This document shows, in pieces, positions 49,274 to 59,253 of a stretch of 64,000 nt of DNA. Location: assembly GCF_025195085.2 (NCBI RefSeq), contig NZ_JANAVY020000001.1, forward strand, positions 1-64,000. The letters run 5' to 3'. A program made the position numbers and the translations under genes. The notes under the pieces are model-generated. The model searched no databases. It worked only from the letters and a program-made list of their open reading frames with translations, and had not been told where the DNA came from. Origin of the DNA: Vibrio intestinalis. GTDB taxonomy: Bacteria; Pseudomonadota; Gammaproteobacteria; Enterobacterales; Vibrionaceae. Every line of letters begins with the position of its first letter. Positions within the stretch are counted from its first letter, which is position 1.

Positions 49274-49921
49274 ATGAAAGATCCAGAATTTTGGCATAAC
49301 AAATGGGCAGCGAATCAAATCGGATTTCATCTAGAGGATGTAAACCCACTGCTTATCAAATATTGGCCGGAGGTGAAGGCTAGCCATGAGGACAATGTGT
49401 TTGTTCCTTTATGTGGTAAGTCGGAAGATTTGGTGTGGCTCGCAACCAAACACAGTGATGTGCAGGGTGTTGAGTTAAGTAACATTGCGGTACGCGCCTT
49501 TTTTGCAGAGCATTTTTATACCCCAATGGTGATGCCGATTAATGGCCAGCATGAGCTATTTCAGTTCGATGAATTGTCGATTTATGTTGGAGATTACTTT
49601 ACGGCGCCGATTAAGCCTGTCGATGTGGTTTATGACCGAGCTGCATTAATTGCGTTACCTGAAGAGATGCGCGTGGCTTATGTAGAGAAGATCAAAAGCT
49701 TGCTCAAACCTGGAGCTCGCATTCTTTTGATAACATTGGATTACCCGCAAGAGGAAATGGCAGGGCCTCCATTCTCGGTCACTGAGCAGGAAGTGCGTCA
49801 GCATTTTTCTGAATTCACTATAATTAAACTGTATCGTGACGATGCTGATGAGCATCACCCGAAGATAGCGAAAAAGGGGCTATCCCGTTTTGCTGAAGAA
49901 GTGTATTTGATTCAAGCTTAA
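49274..49921 (+). CDS. tpm: Thiopurine S-methyltransferase
   Basis: 215 residues. The N-terminus [13 protein letters not shown] is diagnostic for bacterial TPMT, and [13 protein letters not shown] is the SAM-binding motif I. It methylates thiols, and in bacteria also selenium or tellurium species. It is divergent from relV and convergent with purT, sharing a terminator at 49934-49963. Confidence 0.93.
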   Translation: MKDPEFWHNKWAANQIGFHLEDVNPLLIKYWPEVKASHEDNVFVPLCGKSEDLVWLATKHSDVQGVELSNIAVRAFFAEHFYTPMVMPINGQHELFQFDELSIYVGDYFTAPIKPVDVVYDRAALIALPEEMRVAYVEKIKSLLKPGARILLITLDYPQEEMAGPPFSVTEQEVRQHFSEFTIIKLYRDDADEHHPKIAKKGLSRFAEEVYLIQA

Positions 49922-49933
49922 TTTCGAGTAAAT

Positions 49934-49963
49934 AAAAACGCTTGCCAATCGGCAAGCGTTTTT
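49934..49963. terminator. Bidirectional terminator, tpm and purT
   Basis: A 13-bp stem, AAAAACGCTTGCC 49934-49946 with GGCAAGCGTTTTT 49951-49963, has A/T runs on both sides. Confidence 0.9.
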
Positions 49964-49985
49964 CTATTGGAAATATAGCCCGTGA

Positions 49986-51161
49986 TTAGTAAATCACTTT
50001 CACTTTGCTAGCCGCGGTGATCGCATCGTTAACTGCGCTTTCAATCGAGTCACGACGGGTAATCGCGACACCTAAGCGGCGACGTCCATCAATATCTGGC
50101 TTACCAAATAAGCGCAGTTGAGTTTGCGGCGCAGCAACGGCTTCTGCCATACCTTCAAATTGAATATCTTGTGATGTGCCTTGACCAAGGATAACCGCTG
50201 ATGCGCTAGGACCGAATTGGGTGATGGCTGCGATTGGCTGCTTGGTAAATGCGCGAACGTGTAACGCGAACTCAGACATATCTTGCGACATAAGAGTGAC
50301 TAAACCCGTGTCATGGGGGCGAGGGGAAACTTCATTAAAGATGACAGTGTCACCTTTAACAAACAGCTCAACGCCAAAAATGCCATAACCACCTAACGCT
50401 TCAACAACTTTACCCGCGGCATCTTGGGCGCGAGATAGAGCGGTATCTGACATCACTTGTGGTTGCCAAGATTCACGGTAGTCACCATCTTCTTGGCGGT
50501 GGCCGATTGGTGCGCAGAAGTGAATGCCATCTACTGCGCGAACGGTAAGCAGTGTGATTTCATAATCAAAGTCGATAAAGCCTTCTACAATCACTCGGCC
50601 CGCGCCTGTGCGACCGCCTTCTTGCGCGTATTGCCACGCCTTGTCGATATCTTCAGCCGTTTTAATGACGCTTTGTCCTTTACCTGAAGAGCTCATAACC
50701 GGCTTACACACACAAGGAATACCGACCGTTTCAACCGCTGCTGCGAAATCTTGGTAGTTGTCAGCGAACTGGTAAGGAGAGGTGGTTAAACCAAGCTCTT
50801 CCGCGGCAAGGCGACGAATGCCTTCACGGTTCATCGTTAGTTTTGTTGCGTTCGCTGTTGGCACAACGTTTAAGCCTTGAGCTTCAAGCTCTACTAGCGT
50901 GTCAGTGGCGATAGCTTCGATTTCTGGTACCACGAAATCAGGTTTTTCTTGTGCAATCAGCGCCGCCAGCGCATCGCCGTCAAGCATATCAATAATATGG
51001 CTGCGATGAGCGACTTGCATAGCAGGTGCATCGGCATAACGGTCACAAGCAATAACTTCTAGACCAAGGCGCTGACATTCGATCGCGACTTCTTTACCAA
51101 GCTCACCAGAACCAAGAAGAAGAACGCGAGTAGCATTTTTACGAGTTGCGGTACCAAACAT
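49986..51161 (-). CDS. purT: Formate-dependent GAR transformylase PurT
   Basis: 391 residues, ATP-grasp fold. The N-terminal [14 protein letters not shown] motif, the SSGKGQSV phosphate-binding loop and [11 protein letters not shown] near residue 285 are characteristic. It formylates glycinamide ribonucleotide with formate and ATP in purine synthesis. A near-perfect PurR box lies about 65-75 bases upstream. Confidence 0.97.
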   Translation of the reverse strand: MFGTATRKNATRVLLLGSGELGKEVAIECQRLGLEVIACDRYADAPAMQVAHRSHIIDMLDGDALAALIAQEKPDFVVPEIEAIATDTLVELEAQGLNVVPTANATKLTMNREGIRRLAAEELGLTTSPYQFADNYQDFAAAVETVGIPCVCKPVMSSSGKGQSVIKTAEDIDKAWQYAQEGGRTGAGRVIVEGFIDFDYEITLLTVRAVDGIHFCAPIGHRQEDGDYRESWQPQVMSDTALSRAQDAAGKVVEALGGYGIFGVELFVKGDTVIFNEVSPRPHDTGLVTLMSQDMSEFALHVRAFTKQPIAAITQFGPSASAVILGQGTSQDIQFEGMAEAVAAPQTQLRLFGKPDIDGRRRLGVAITRRDSIESAVNDAITAASKVKVIY

Positions 51162-51222
51162 AGATAACCTTTATTCTGTAAATAGGAAAAACTGGCACGA
51201 ATATTACTGAATATTTACCAAA

Positions 51223-51238
51223 AAGCAAACGTTTGCGT
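51223..51238. promoter_or_regulatory. PurR box of purT
   Basis: The 16 bases AAGCAAACGTTTGCGT match the palindromic PurR consensus ACGCAAACGTTTGCGT at 15 of 16 positions. PurR represses purine synthesis genes when hypoxanthine or guanine is plentiful. Confidence 0.85.
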
Positions 51239-51404
51239 TGTGATATAACAACGGATTACAGAGATACAAAATCTGACTTGAAGCACATTTTTCTAACAGC
51301 TTGAATTATGAATTGATTTTCATTGATCTAACGCCAGACTATCAAAACAAAACAGGAGGATGATAGACGGCTATTAATATAATCTCAGGAAGAGTTGTGG
51401 CGTC

Positions 51405-52823
51405 ATGCGTTCTTATTTGAAATACATCATACCAGTGGTTATTCCACTGCTGATTCTTTTAATGCCGTTAAGTGCGTTTCCATTTGAAGGAATCACCGTT
51501 CTCCAGCAGCGAGTTATCGCGATTTTCTTACTTGCTGCATTGTGTTGGGTATTCGAGCCCATCCCAATTTATGCAACCTCAGTGGTCATCATTGTCTTGG
51601 AGCTGCTCATGCTGTCAGACAAGGGGATTATTCTTTTCCGCCTAGACCAAGGAGAGCCACATTTTGGCGAGTTGCTAAAATACAATGAAATCATGGCGAC
51701 CTTCGCAAGCCCAATCATCATGCTCTTTTTGGGCGGTTTCTTCTTGGCGATGGCTGCGACTAAGTATCGACTGGATGTCAACTTAGCACGTGTATTACTC
51801 AAGCCGTTTGGCACTAACCCTAAGTATGTGATGCTCGGTTTGATGCTAATTACAGCTGTGTTCTCAATGTTCATGTCTAACACAGCAACGACAGCGATGA
51901 TGTTATCAATCTTGACGCCAGTGATTGCTGTGTTTGGCCCGACAGACCGAGGCCGTATCGCTTTCGCTTTGTGTATCCCTGTCGCGGCAAACATCGGCGG
52001 TATTGGTACGCCGATTGGTACGCCGCCTAACGCGATCGCTCTGAAATATTTGGTCGGCGATAACTTTATCTCGTTTGGCGAGTGGATGGCATTTGGTGTG
52101 CCGTTTGTGGTTGTGATGATGGCTCTGGCGTGGTTCCTAATCGACAAGCTTTACTCGGCAGATCAGAAGACCATTAACTTAGACATCAAAGGTAAATTCC
52201 TTAAAACGCCAAAAGCGATTGCCGTTTACATTACCTTTGGCTTAACCATTTCATTGTGGTTAATGGGGTCAGTACACGGCATGAACTCTTATACCGTGGC
52301 CTTGATTCCAGTGGCTGTATTCTCGCTAACCGGCATCATCAATAAAGAAGATTTGAAGAAAATTTCTTGGGATGTACTTTGGTTAGTATCCGGTGGTATC
52401 GCACTTGGTCTAGCCTTGGATAAAACGGGCTTGGCAAAACTGGTGGTGCATAGTATTCCGTTCGATCAGTTCTCGCCTTACATCGTTCTATTTGGCGCGG
52501 CATTCCTATGTCTGGTGATGGCCAACTTCATGTCTCACACAGCAACAGCTAACTTGCTGATGCCAATTATGGCCGCACTAGGTTCATCTATGGTGTCACT
52601 TGCGCCACTTGGCGGCGAAATTACGCTCATTCTGGTGGTGACCTTTGCTGCGTCACTTGGTATGTCATTACCAATCAGTACACCGCCAAACGCATTGGCA
52701 CATGCGACTGGGCATGTACAAAGTAATCAAATGGCACGCGTTGGTGTCATCCTAGGTATTGTTGGTGTGCTGCTTAGCTTTGTATTGGTGTGGGTTCTAC
52801 ATGCAGTGGGGCACATTGGCTAG
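51405..52823 (+). CDS. SLC13/DASS family sodium-coupled anion transporter
   Basis: 472 residues, about 11-12 membrane helices. It carries the two diagnostic Ser-Asn/His-Thr motifs, SNTATTAMM (about 158-166) and SHTATANLLMP (about 377-387), which coordinate Na+ and substrate in dicarboxylate/sulfate transporters such as VcINDY. The GTPIGTPPNAIALKY segment is also typical. The last base of its stop codon is the first base of the likely start of the histidine kinase gene, suggesting a transporter-coupled sensor system. Confidence 0.9.
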   Translation: MRSYLKYIIPVVIPLLILLMPLSAFPFEGITVLQQRVIAIFLLAALCWVFEPIPIYATSVVIIVLELLMLSDKGIILFRLDQGEPHFGELLKYNEIMATFASPIIMLFLGGFFLAMAATKYRLDVNLARVLLKPFGTNPKYVMLGLMLITAVFSMFMSNTATTAMMLSILTPVIAVFGPTDRGRIAFALCIPVAANIGGIGTPIGTPPNAIALKYLVGDNFISFGEWMAFGVPFVVVMMALAWFLIDKLYSADQKTINLDIKGKFLKTPKAIAVYITFGLTISLWLMGSVHGMNSYTVALIPVAVFSLTGIINKEDLKKISWDVLWLVSGGIALGLALDKTGLAKLVVHSIPFDQFSPYIVLFGAAFLCLVMANFMSHTATANLLMPIMAALGSSMVSLAPLGGEITLILVVTFAASLGMSLPISTPPNALAHATGHVQSNQMARVGVILGIVGVLLSFVLVWVLHAVGHIG

Positions 52824-54157
52824 TGTTGTACAAAGCAGATTTAAGGACTCTTGTTGACCGCTACTTCAGTACGCCCGAGCGTACGGTAGTGGTTGATGAA
52901 GGAGCAACCTTAATTGAGCAAAGCGGTTGTAATGAGCGACTGTATTACGTGCTGGATGGAGAGCTTATTGGCTATTACTCCGAGCGTGGTGGTAGCCGAA
53001 CGCCTGTATTCTACGCGAATGAAGGCGCATTTATTGGTGTTCACAGCTTCTTCTCCGGTACGGGTGAAGCGTCATCGACTGTGGTGGCCAAAAGCCAAGT
53101 TAAGCTGGCGTGGATTGATCACACGACTGAGCCAGTGGAAGAGGAGAGTTATGGCCCGTTAACTGCGCAGTTTATGCCCGTGATCGTCAATGAGCTCTCT
53201 CGCCGCCAGCGCCGTGCAACGCAAGAAGCAGTGGCTAAAGAAAAAGCGCTACAAAAGCTCAATCTCGCTGAGCAGATGACGACCTTAGGCCAGCTTGCTG
53301 CGGGTATCGCACATGAATTGAATAATGCAATTGGTGTGGTGAGCAGCAAGTCTGAACGCTTGGAAGGGGTAATCATGGAGCTGCTTGAAGAGGTACACCC
53401 AGAAGCGAGTCAGTTCTTTGATTGCGGTTTGATGCAAGGGCAGAAAACTTCTTCAAGTGAAGCCAGAAAACGCGGCAAGTTGTTTGAAGAGAAGTATGGC
53501 CTCGACAAAGGCTTAGCCAAGGAGCTTGCCCGTGCTTTGCCAAGTGATGAAGTGTCGAAGCATTGGTTGAAAAGCCCAGAGCAAGCGATTCGCTTTTGGC
53601 AGATGGGGCGTGATTTGCATGACTTGCGCATCGCCTCTAAGCATACGGTTGGCATTGTTAAATCGGTGAAACAGCTTGGTCGCGCAGAGATTGATTCTGA
53701 GCAAGAGCTCGATATCAACGACAGCATTAACCGCGCGGTTGCCTTGCTGCAAAGTGATTTGCGCAGAGTCGCGGTAAGGATTCGTCCGGCAGAGTTGTCT
53801 TCATTTAGAGGCTCGCAGACAGAGCTAGTCCAAGTGTGGGTCAACATCATCAAAAATGCTTGTGATGCTATGGCGAATACCAAAGAGCCTGAAATTGATA
53901 TTCAGACTCGTCAGAACAAGAATCGAATTTTGATCACGATTGCCAATAATGGCCCTGAGATAGATTCGGTGACAAGACGGAAAATTTTTGATCCAAACTT
54001 TACCACCAAAAAAGGCGGCCTTTCGTTTGGACTCGGTTTGGGGCTCTCTATTGTGCGCCGAATCATTGCTGGGTATGGCGGCACAATCGCTATTAAGAGT
54101 GACCCAGAACAAACCCTATTTAGAATCAAATTACCTATCGAGGAAGACCATGGATAA
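52823..54157 (+). CDS. Cytosolic histidine kinase with cyclic-nucleotide-binding-like domain
   Basis: GTG at 52823 overlaps the last base of the transporter stop and gives 444 residues; a longer frame from 52790 overlaps the transporter by 34 bases. Residues about 1-110 form a cNMP-binding-like beta-roll (LYYVLDGELIGYY, EGAFIGVHSFF). A coiled-coil leads to the H-box EQMTTLGQLAAGIAHELNN with His164, then a long helical insertion and the ATPase domain with an N-box NIIKNACDAM and the G-box LGLGLSIVRRI. There is no membrane segment. It ends 8 bases inside the receiver gene. Confidence 0.88.
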   Translation: MLYKADLRTLVDRYFSTPERTVVVDEGATLIEQSGCNERLYYVLDGELIGYYSERGGSRTPVFYANEGAFIGVHSFFSGTGEASSTVVAKSQVKLAWIDHTTEPVEEESYGPLTAQFMPVIVNELSRRQRRATQEAVAKEKALQKLNLAEQMTTLGQLAAGIAHELNNAIGVVSSKSERLEGVIMELLEEVHPEASQFFDCGLMQGQKTSSSEARKRGKLFEEKYGLDKGLAKELARALPSDEVSKHWLKSPEQAIRFWQMGRDLHDLRIASKHTVGIVKSVKQLGRAEIDSEQELDINDSINRAVALLQSDLRRVAVRIRPAELSSFRGSQTELVQVWVNIIKNACDAMANTKEPEIDIQTRQNKNRILITIANNGPEIDSVTRRKIFDPNFTTKKGGLSFGLGLGLSIVRRIIAGYGGTIAIKSDPEQTLFRIKLPIEEDHG

Positions 54158-54623
54158 GCTGAACGTAATTTGTGTGGATGACCAAAGAGAAGTGCTAAGC
54201 GCCGTATTGCAAGACTTAGAGCCGCTTAGTGATTGGTTAAATATTGAAGATTGTGAATCAGCCGATGAAGTGCTTGAGCTGATGGATGAACTAGATGCTG
54301 AAGGTGAGAGAATCGCTGTGTTGGTTTCCGACCACGTCATGCCGGGTAAAACAGGTGTTGAGTTGTTGTCTGAGGTGAGCCGTGATCGCCGTTTTGTGTA
54401 CACGAAAAAAATCTTGCTTACAGGGCAGGCTACGCATACGGATACCATTAATGCGATCAATGCCGCGGGCATCAATCAGTACTTTGAAAAACCATGGCAG
54501 GCAGAGGTTCTTGTGGCCGCTATTCGCCGTCTTGTGACTGAGTATATCTTTGATGTTGGCTTAGACTACACACCATATCATGCTCATTTAGACCAAGAGG
54601 TCGTGTTAGCAAAATTACATTAA
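54150..54623 (+). CDS. Stand-alone receiver-domain response regulator
   Basis: 157 residues from ATG 54150, after GAGGAAG; the much longer open frame upstream overlaps the kinase and is a shadow. Acidic pocket residues D10 and D11 (ICVDDQ), phospho-acceptor D61 (VSDHVMP), LTGQA and the conserved Lys in YFEKPW complete the receiver. About 30 residues follow that contain no DNA-binding or enzymatic domain. It overlaps the kinase gene by 8 bases and is surely its partner; the downstream target may be the HD-GYP protein encoded next. Confidence 0.9.
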   Translation: MDKLNVICVDDQREVLSAVLQDLEPLSDWLNIEDCESADEVLELMDELDAEGERIAVLVSDHVMPGKTGVELLSEVSRDRRFVYTKKILLTGQATHTDTINAINAAGINQYFEKPWQAEVLVAAIRRLVTEYIFDVGLDYTPYHAHLDQEVVLAKLH

Positions 54624-54655
54624 TTATCAGTCAGTTTAATTGAGATAATTTAGTT

Positions 54656-54703
54656 AAAGGCCTTGTGTAACAAACAGTGTTGTCAGTTATGTAAGGCCTT
54701 TTT
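54656..54703 (+). terminator. Terminator after the kinase-receiver operon
   Basis: The stem AAAGGCCTT 54656-54664 with AAGGCCTTT 54693-54701 has a loop of about 28 bases and a following T run. Confidence 0.7.
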
Positions 54704-54878
54704 ACGATCGCTTAGGCTGAAACTAATGAAAAAGTATTATTACTGATAAGACCAAAGCCAAATATGTAGTAATTTTTGCTTACAAATTCATCAATCAGTG
54801 ATTAAACAGGAGAATTGTGTCTCAGAGATGAATATAATCATAGCCAGCCTTACAAAGCCGCTAAGATAATATTTATAA

Positions 54879-56084
54879 ATGCAGTACGATCCTAATAAAT
54901 CAATAAAAATACCTATTAACACGCTGAGTATCGGTATGTTTGTGACTGCGATTGAAGACAGCAAACGTGTCAACTTAGCGAATGCCGGTCGTGTCTCTAA
55001 CGAAAAAGCGATAGCTCAACTAAAAAAAAGTGGGATTAAGTTCGCCTGGGTTGATCAAGGTTTATCAGCCAAAGGGTGTGTTTTTACTCCTGCGCCATCT
55101 CCGCAAACGAAAGAGAGCGACGAAGCAAGCCAACCTTCTGCAAAGCCAAAAAAAGTAAGCCGCTTTGCTCATCAAAAACGCGCATCAAAAATCATTCGTG
55201 AGGCCAAAGGTCTTGCACAGAAACTGATCAACCATACTTTTGAAGGTAAGGTGATTCAGGTTGATGAAATTGAAGAGTGGGCAGATGACGTCATTGAATC
55301 TGTCCTCGTTGACTCAGATGCATTGCAATGTGTCTCCGCCTTGCGTAATAAGGACAAGTACCTACTAGAGCACTCAGTTAACGTAGCCTGTCTACTAGTC
55401 ACATTTGGTAAGCACCTTAAACTGCCGCGTGACATGCTCAAACAGATGGCGATTGGCGGTATCATCCATGATGTAGGTAAAATCAAAGTGGATGACAAAG
55501 TGCTGCACAAGCCTGCGCGCCTAACTGCGGAAGAGTTTGAACACATGAAGCTGCACCAAGTGTATGCTGCGCAAATCATTACCAACGTAAATGGTTTGAG
55601 TGATGTGTCACGTGATGTGTGCTTAATGCACCATGAAAAACTCGATGGTTCAGGTTACCCTGCGGGCTTAACTGCTGAGCAAATCCCAATGCATGGCCGT
55701 ATGAGTAGTATCGTTGATATTTACGATGCACTAACGGCTGACCGCTGCTACAAGAAGGGAATGAGCTCTGCTGAGGCGTTTAAAGTGCTACTTAGTTTAA
55801 CGCCAACCCATCTCGATAGAGAGCTGGTTTACAAGTTCATTAACTGTATTGGTGTGTACCCAGTAGGCTCGATTGTTGAACTAAGTGATGGGCGAGTCGG
55901 AATAGTGTGGACGGCCAATCATGACGACCCGTTAAAGCCAGAAGTGAAATGTTTCTACTCTCGTAAGTACAAACGTTATGTTGAAGTCGCCTATGTGGAT
56001 TTGAAACACAACCCAGTAAAGATAGACAAAGCGATTGCACCACACAATCTCGAAGTGGATGCACAACCGTTCTTCGACTTATAA
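54879..56084 (+). CDS. HD-GYP cyclic di-GMP phosphodiesterase with DUF3391
   Basis: 401 residues. An N-terminal DUF3391 domain (about 8-130, INTLSIGMFV) is followed by an HD-GYP domain: HDVGKIK with H197/D198, the metal-binding helix, and HHEKLDGSGYPAGL at 251-264, so the GYP motif is intact. These enzymes hydrolyse cyclic di-GMP to GMP and lower biofilm formation. The preceding receiver gene is on the same strand 255 bases upstream, but a terminator lies between, so it may have its own promoter. The link between the two is inferred. Confidence 0.92.
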   Translation: MQYDPNKSIKIPINTLSIGMFVTAIEDSKRVNLANAGRVSNEKAIAQLKKSGIKFAWVDQGLSAKGCVFTPAPSPQTKESDEASQPSAKPKKVSRFAHQKRASKIIREAKGLAQKLINHTFEGKVIQVDEIEEWADDVIESVLVDSDALQCVSALRNKDKYLLEHSVNVACLLVTFGKHLKLPRDMLKQMAIGGIIHDVGKIKVDDKVLHKPARLTAEEFEHMKLHQVYAAQIITNVNGLSDVSRDVCLMHHEKLDGSGYPAGLTAEQIPMHGRMSSIVDIYDALTADRCYKKGMSSAEAFKVLLSLTPTHLDRELVYKFINCIGVYPVGSIVELSDGRVGIVWTANHDDPLKPEVKCFYSRKYKRYVEVAYVDLKHNPVKIDKAIAPHNLEVDAQPFFDL

Positions 56085-56099
56085 TCTCATACAAAAACA

Positions 56100-56125
56100 A
56101 AAGGCGCTAATTCAGCGCCTTTTTT
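56100..56125. terminator. Bidirectional terminator, HD-GYP gene and cdd
   Basis: The stem AAAGGCGCT 56100-56108 with AGCGCCTTT 56114-56122 is flanked by A and T runs. Confidence 0.85.
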
Positions 56126-56149
56126 GATTCTATTAACCCGAAAGATAAG

Positions 56150-57037
56150 CTAAACCGCCAGATAGGCGACAGGAATATCTGGGTTGATTGCTTCTAGCGT
56201 AGATTGCGTATCGGCTAGGTGGCTGATACTACCATCTGCCATTTCAGCCAGCGCTGCTGATTCAATATTATCAAGCGATTGGCCGTCTAACAGCAATTGA
56301 ATGATTGCGACTTGTAGAGGTGGCAAACTTGGGTTGAATGCAGCGTTTTCTGCATACGCGCCAACATACTCTTTGCCATCGTTGAGACGAAGAGCGACAC
56401 CGCTAAGGTTATGTGTGTATGGTGCATGGCTACGGTTAAGCGCCGCTAAAGCAACTTGGATTAGCGGGTCGTTTTCATCTGAGGTTTTACCGTGGTCTAA
56501 TGTTGCCATTAAACCGGACTCAATGCCTAGGTCTGCTGGGCCAAATGATTCTGGTAAGTACTCTTGTAGTGATTTTTCATCACGTTGAGGCAGTTGAATA
56601 ACCAACTCTTTTGCTGTGGTCAGCTCGTTCATGAACTGGCGGCAGTGTCCGCATGGGCTAAAGTTGATAGTGATATCAGAAATGCCTGTTTCGCCTTTCA
56701 TCCACGCATGGCTGATTGCCGATTGCTCTGCGTGAACCGTTTGACCTAATTGAGCGCCAGAGATCTCAACATTCGCGCCAAAATAGAGTTTGCCAGACAA
56801 GCCACGTACAATCGCACCAACATAAAAGTTAGAAATTGGTGCGTAAGAGTAAGCAGCGGCGAACGGCAGAAGCGCAACACGCAGCTCTGCATCGTCTAAG
56901 CCTGATAGGGCAAGCAGCTCGGAATATTGCTGTTTAGAAAGGGTCGCGTCGAAATCGTCTTGTAAAACGATAGAAGAAAGAAAGTCGCGAATTTGGCTTG
57001 GTGTTTCAGCTAATGCTTGTTCAATGCGGCTTCTCAT
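56150..57037 (-). CDS. cdd: Cytidine deaminase
   Basis: 295 residues, the long dimeric form with a catalytic N-terminal and an inactive C-terminal half. The zinc site is in VHAEQSA (the catalytic HAE) and SPCGHCRQF. It deaminates cytidine and deoxycytidine to uridine and deoxyuridine in pyrimidine salvage. It is a single gene, converging on the HD-GYP gene. Confidence 0.96.
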   Translation of the reverse strand: MRSRIEQALAETPSQIRDFLSSIVLQDDFDATLSKQQYSELLALSGLDDAELRVALLPFAAAYSYAPISNFYVGAIVRGLSGKLYFGANVEISGAQLGQTVHAEQSAISHAWMKGETGISDITINFSPCGHCRQFMNELTTAKELVIQLPQRDEKSLQEYLPESFGPADLGIESGLMATLDHGKTSDENDPLIQVALAALNRSHAPYTHNLSGVALRLNDGKEYVGAYAENAAFNPSLPPLQVAIIQLLLDGQSLDNIESAALAEMADGSISHLADTQSTLEAINPDIPVAYLAV

Positions 57038-57168
57038 TTTAAATCCTTGTTTCTCTATACGGTCATACCGTTCGCTATTGGTATTCTATTCTATGATCGA
57101 ATCAAGAATTTACTGAGCTTTAGATCACGTTTAATGATGCAATAATGTTTAATGTTGCAATGTTAGGG

Positions 57169-57196
57169 TGAGCTCACACAAGGTAATGTGAGCTCA
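57169..57196. repeat. Inverted repeat downstream of the acyltransferase gene
   Basis: A perfect 10-bp repeat, TGAGCTCACA 57169-57178 with TGTGAGCTCA 57187-57196, has an 8-base spacer and no T run. It could be a weak terminator of the acyltransferase gene. The TGTGA/TCACA halves also recall CRP half-sites, but they face the wrong way around for a standard 6-base spacing. Confidence 0.45.
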
Positions 57197-57229
57197 GTGG
57201 CTTATGATTTAGTGATTTCTCAACGAGAA

Positions 57230-58423
57230 TTAAGCGGCAGAGCGAGAAAGCGCTCGACGTGTATTGATACGTTGGCGGATTATCTTTTGCGCCGGGCGCT
57301 CAATAAAGTGATAGCTAGCACTCGATACCAATAGGCACAACGCAATGAAACCTAAAATGACATAACCCGCCATCGACCAACTTTGCTGCTGATACCAGCT
57401 GCTCAATTGCTCAGGGTAAACAAGGTGAATAAATTCCACACCGGCAAGTAAAATCACGGCATGCCATAAGTAGAGTGAATATGAGATATCACCTAAATAC
57501 TGAGTAACGCGATTGTCGATGATGCGCATTAGCCAGGTTTGAGTGTTTTTCTGTACCGCACCAACCCCAACAATTAGAACCAGTAATAGGTAGGTCAACA
57601 TTAGGTTGGCGGTGCTGGCTTTAAAATGCATTGCACCAATTAAGCAAACCACGATCACTAGCAACCAAGCGCTACCTTGTAGTTTGTTTAACGGTAGCTG
57701 TTCGCGCTTGCAGCACATCCAAGCACCAAGCAAAAAGCCGCAGCACCCACGAAGAAAACCATACGCATGTTTGGTGTAATCGAGGCTTGCAGCTTGTGAA
57801 GCCATCGCGAAAATAAGTATCAAGCAGAGAATAGGAGTTAGCCAAGAACGGCCTGCCGGTTTGAACAACATGACAGCAAATAGCGGAAAGAATAGGTAAA
57901 TCAACCATTCGATACTCAATGACCAAGAAGAAATGTTCCAGCTGAGCATCCCGCCATCCATACTCTGCATCATCAGCAAGTTTGCCATAATGGCATTGCC
58001 ACGGTTAAACGGCCCTTCAAACGGAGCGTTGCCAATCATGCCCCACGATTCAAATAAAGGCCCGGCATAAAAGGTGATTTGATGGGTAGCCTTATAGCTT
58101 TCCCACCCGATCAGAGCCAGAAAAGTAACAAAGAACAAAGGATAAACGCGGCTAAATCGTAAAGACATAAAGCGCCACCAGTTTTCAAATGTAACTCCTT
58201 TACTAAAGCCTTGCTGGTAAACATGAATCATCACATAGCCACTGAGTATAAAAAACAGATCGACCCATAAGTAACTGTTTTCCAAAAATTGGGTTATGTC
58301 AGCTATCGGTTGTTTGTATTGAGGGAACAGGATTAACCGCGCGTGATATAAGGTCACGAATAAGGCGGCAAAACCTCTTAATGAGGTGAGTAAGGGAAGG
58401 CTAGTTGGTTTCTGAATATTCAC
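57230..58423 (-). CDS. Membrane acyltransferase (acyltransferase 3, OafA-like)
   Basis: 397 residues from GTG 58423, with about ten membrane helices. The N-terminus has LTSLRGFAALFVTLYHARLI, including the catalytic RG..A..H pattern of the acyltransferase_3 family, and there is a later SFSLSIEW-type motif (here NISSWSLSIEWLIYLFFP). Members O-acetylate surface sugars, peptidoglycan or lipid headgroups. No polysaccharide genes are nearby, so the substrate is unknown. Confidence 0.9.
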   Translation of the reverse strand: MNIQKPTSLPLLTSLRGFAALFVTLYHARLILFPQYKQPIADITQFLENSYLWVDLFFILSGYVMIHVYQQGFSKGVTFENWWRFMSLRFSRVYPLFFVTFLALIGWESYKATHQITFYAGPLFESWGMIGNAPFEGPFNRGNAIMANLLMMQSMDGGMLSWNISSWSLSIEWLIYLFFPLFAVMLFKPAGRSWLTPILCLILIFAMASQAASLDYTKHAYGFLRGCCGFLLGAWMCCKREQLPLNKLQGSAWLLVIVVCLIGAMHFKASTANLMLTYLLLVLIVGVGAVQKNTQTWLMRIIDNRVTQYLGDISYSLYLWHAVILLAGVEFIHLVYPEQLSSWYQQQSWSMAGYVILGFIALCLLVSSASYHFIERPAQKIIRQRINTRRALSRSAA

Positions 58424-58578
58424 TACAAGGCGTCCTATAGAAGAGAAGGAGGCAGAATACTCATTTTAGATAGGAAAGTATTAGTTCACCGAATGGTTGT
58501 TTTATAAAATAAGCTATCACTCGAAGTTACCTGTAATTGATAAAAGTATCGACTGCACGAATGCAGCCGATAACCTAA

Positions 58579-59253
58579 TCAAATGAGATACATAGCTAAA
58601 GCGAAGAAGCTTGGGGCGAGTATCGATGTGATAACACCGCAAACAACTAATGCGAGAGAGCTAAATGCAGCATCTTCGCCATTTTTCTCTGCGCAAGTTG
58701 CTGTACCGAGTGCATGAGACACCGTACCCATAGTCAGACCGCGAGCGATTGGATGGGTAATGTTCAGCATGTTGTAGATCGGGTAGGCGAGGATCGCACC
58801 AACTAACCCAGCTATAAGAACTAAAATCGCAGCAATGGAAGGTTCTCCTCCGAGGTTGCTCGCGATTTCCATCGCTATTGGAGTTGTGACAGATTTACCC
58901 ATTAGACTTGCAATCAGAGTTAAATCCAAGTTCAGTACGTTTCCTACAAGGCTAATTGAAAGCATTGAGATAACGCACCCTAATCCACAGGCTAAAGTTA
59001 TAATTCGCCAATTGGAACGAATTTGCGGCAACTGCTCATATAGAGGATAAGCTAGCGCAACTATAGCAATTTGCGATAAGAGACTTAACGATTTACTTTG
59101 CTCGTAGTAAGCCTCGAACGAGACGTCAAAATAGAAGAGTAATGATATGAGTATAGTGACACTTACAAGTAAAGGGTTAATGAGAGGATTGCGAATCTTC
59201 TGGCTTAACCATCTAGTAAAAATAAATACTAGTATCGTAGTTATCAACCACAT
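58579..59253 (-). CDS. lrgB: LrgB family membrane protein
   Basis: 224 residues, about six or seven membrane helices. The segments LMGKSVTTPIAMEIA and GTVSHALGTA are LrgB hallmarks. LrgA/LrgB-type pairs are associated with control of murein hydrolase activity or with export/uptake of small metabolites such as pyruvate. It overlaps lrgA by one base, so the two form an operon. Confidence 0.9.
   Translation of the reverse strand: MWLITTILVFIFTRWLSQKIRNPLINPLLVSVTILISLLFYFDVSFEAYYEQSKSLSLLSQIAIVALAYPLYEQLPQIRSNWRIITLACGLGCVISMLSISLVGNVLNLDLTLIASLMGKSVTTPIAMEIASNLGGEPSIAAILVLIAGLVGAILAYPIYNMLNITHPIARGLTMGTVSHALGTATCAEKNGEDAAFSSLALVVCGVITSILAPSFFALAMYLI

Noticed and set aside
51569..52147. A 192-codon open frame opposite the DASS transporter gene
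   Set aside because: It is antisense to a clearly conserved membrane-protein gene and has no plausible start context.
53410..53883. A 157-codon open frame opposite the histidine kinase
   Set aside because: It is a shadow of the kinase reading frame with no ribosome binding site or recognisable protein features.
53988..54149. N-terminal extension of the receiver gene
   Set aside because: The 54 extra codons overlap the kinase ATPase domain in another frame; the ATG at 54150 has a strong site and begins a complete receiver.
57165..57200. CRP site at the inverted repeat TGAGCTCACA-TGTGAGCTCA
   Set aside because: The half-sites are not arranged as TGTGA-N6-TCACA, and the repeat is closer to the end of the acyltransferase gene than to a usable position for cdd.
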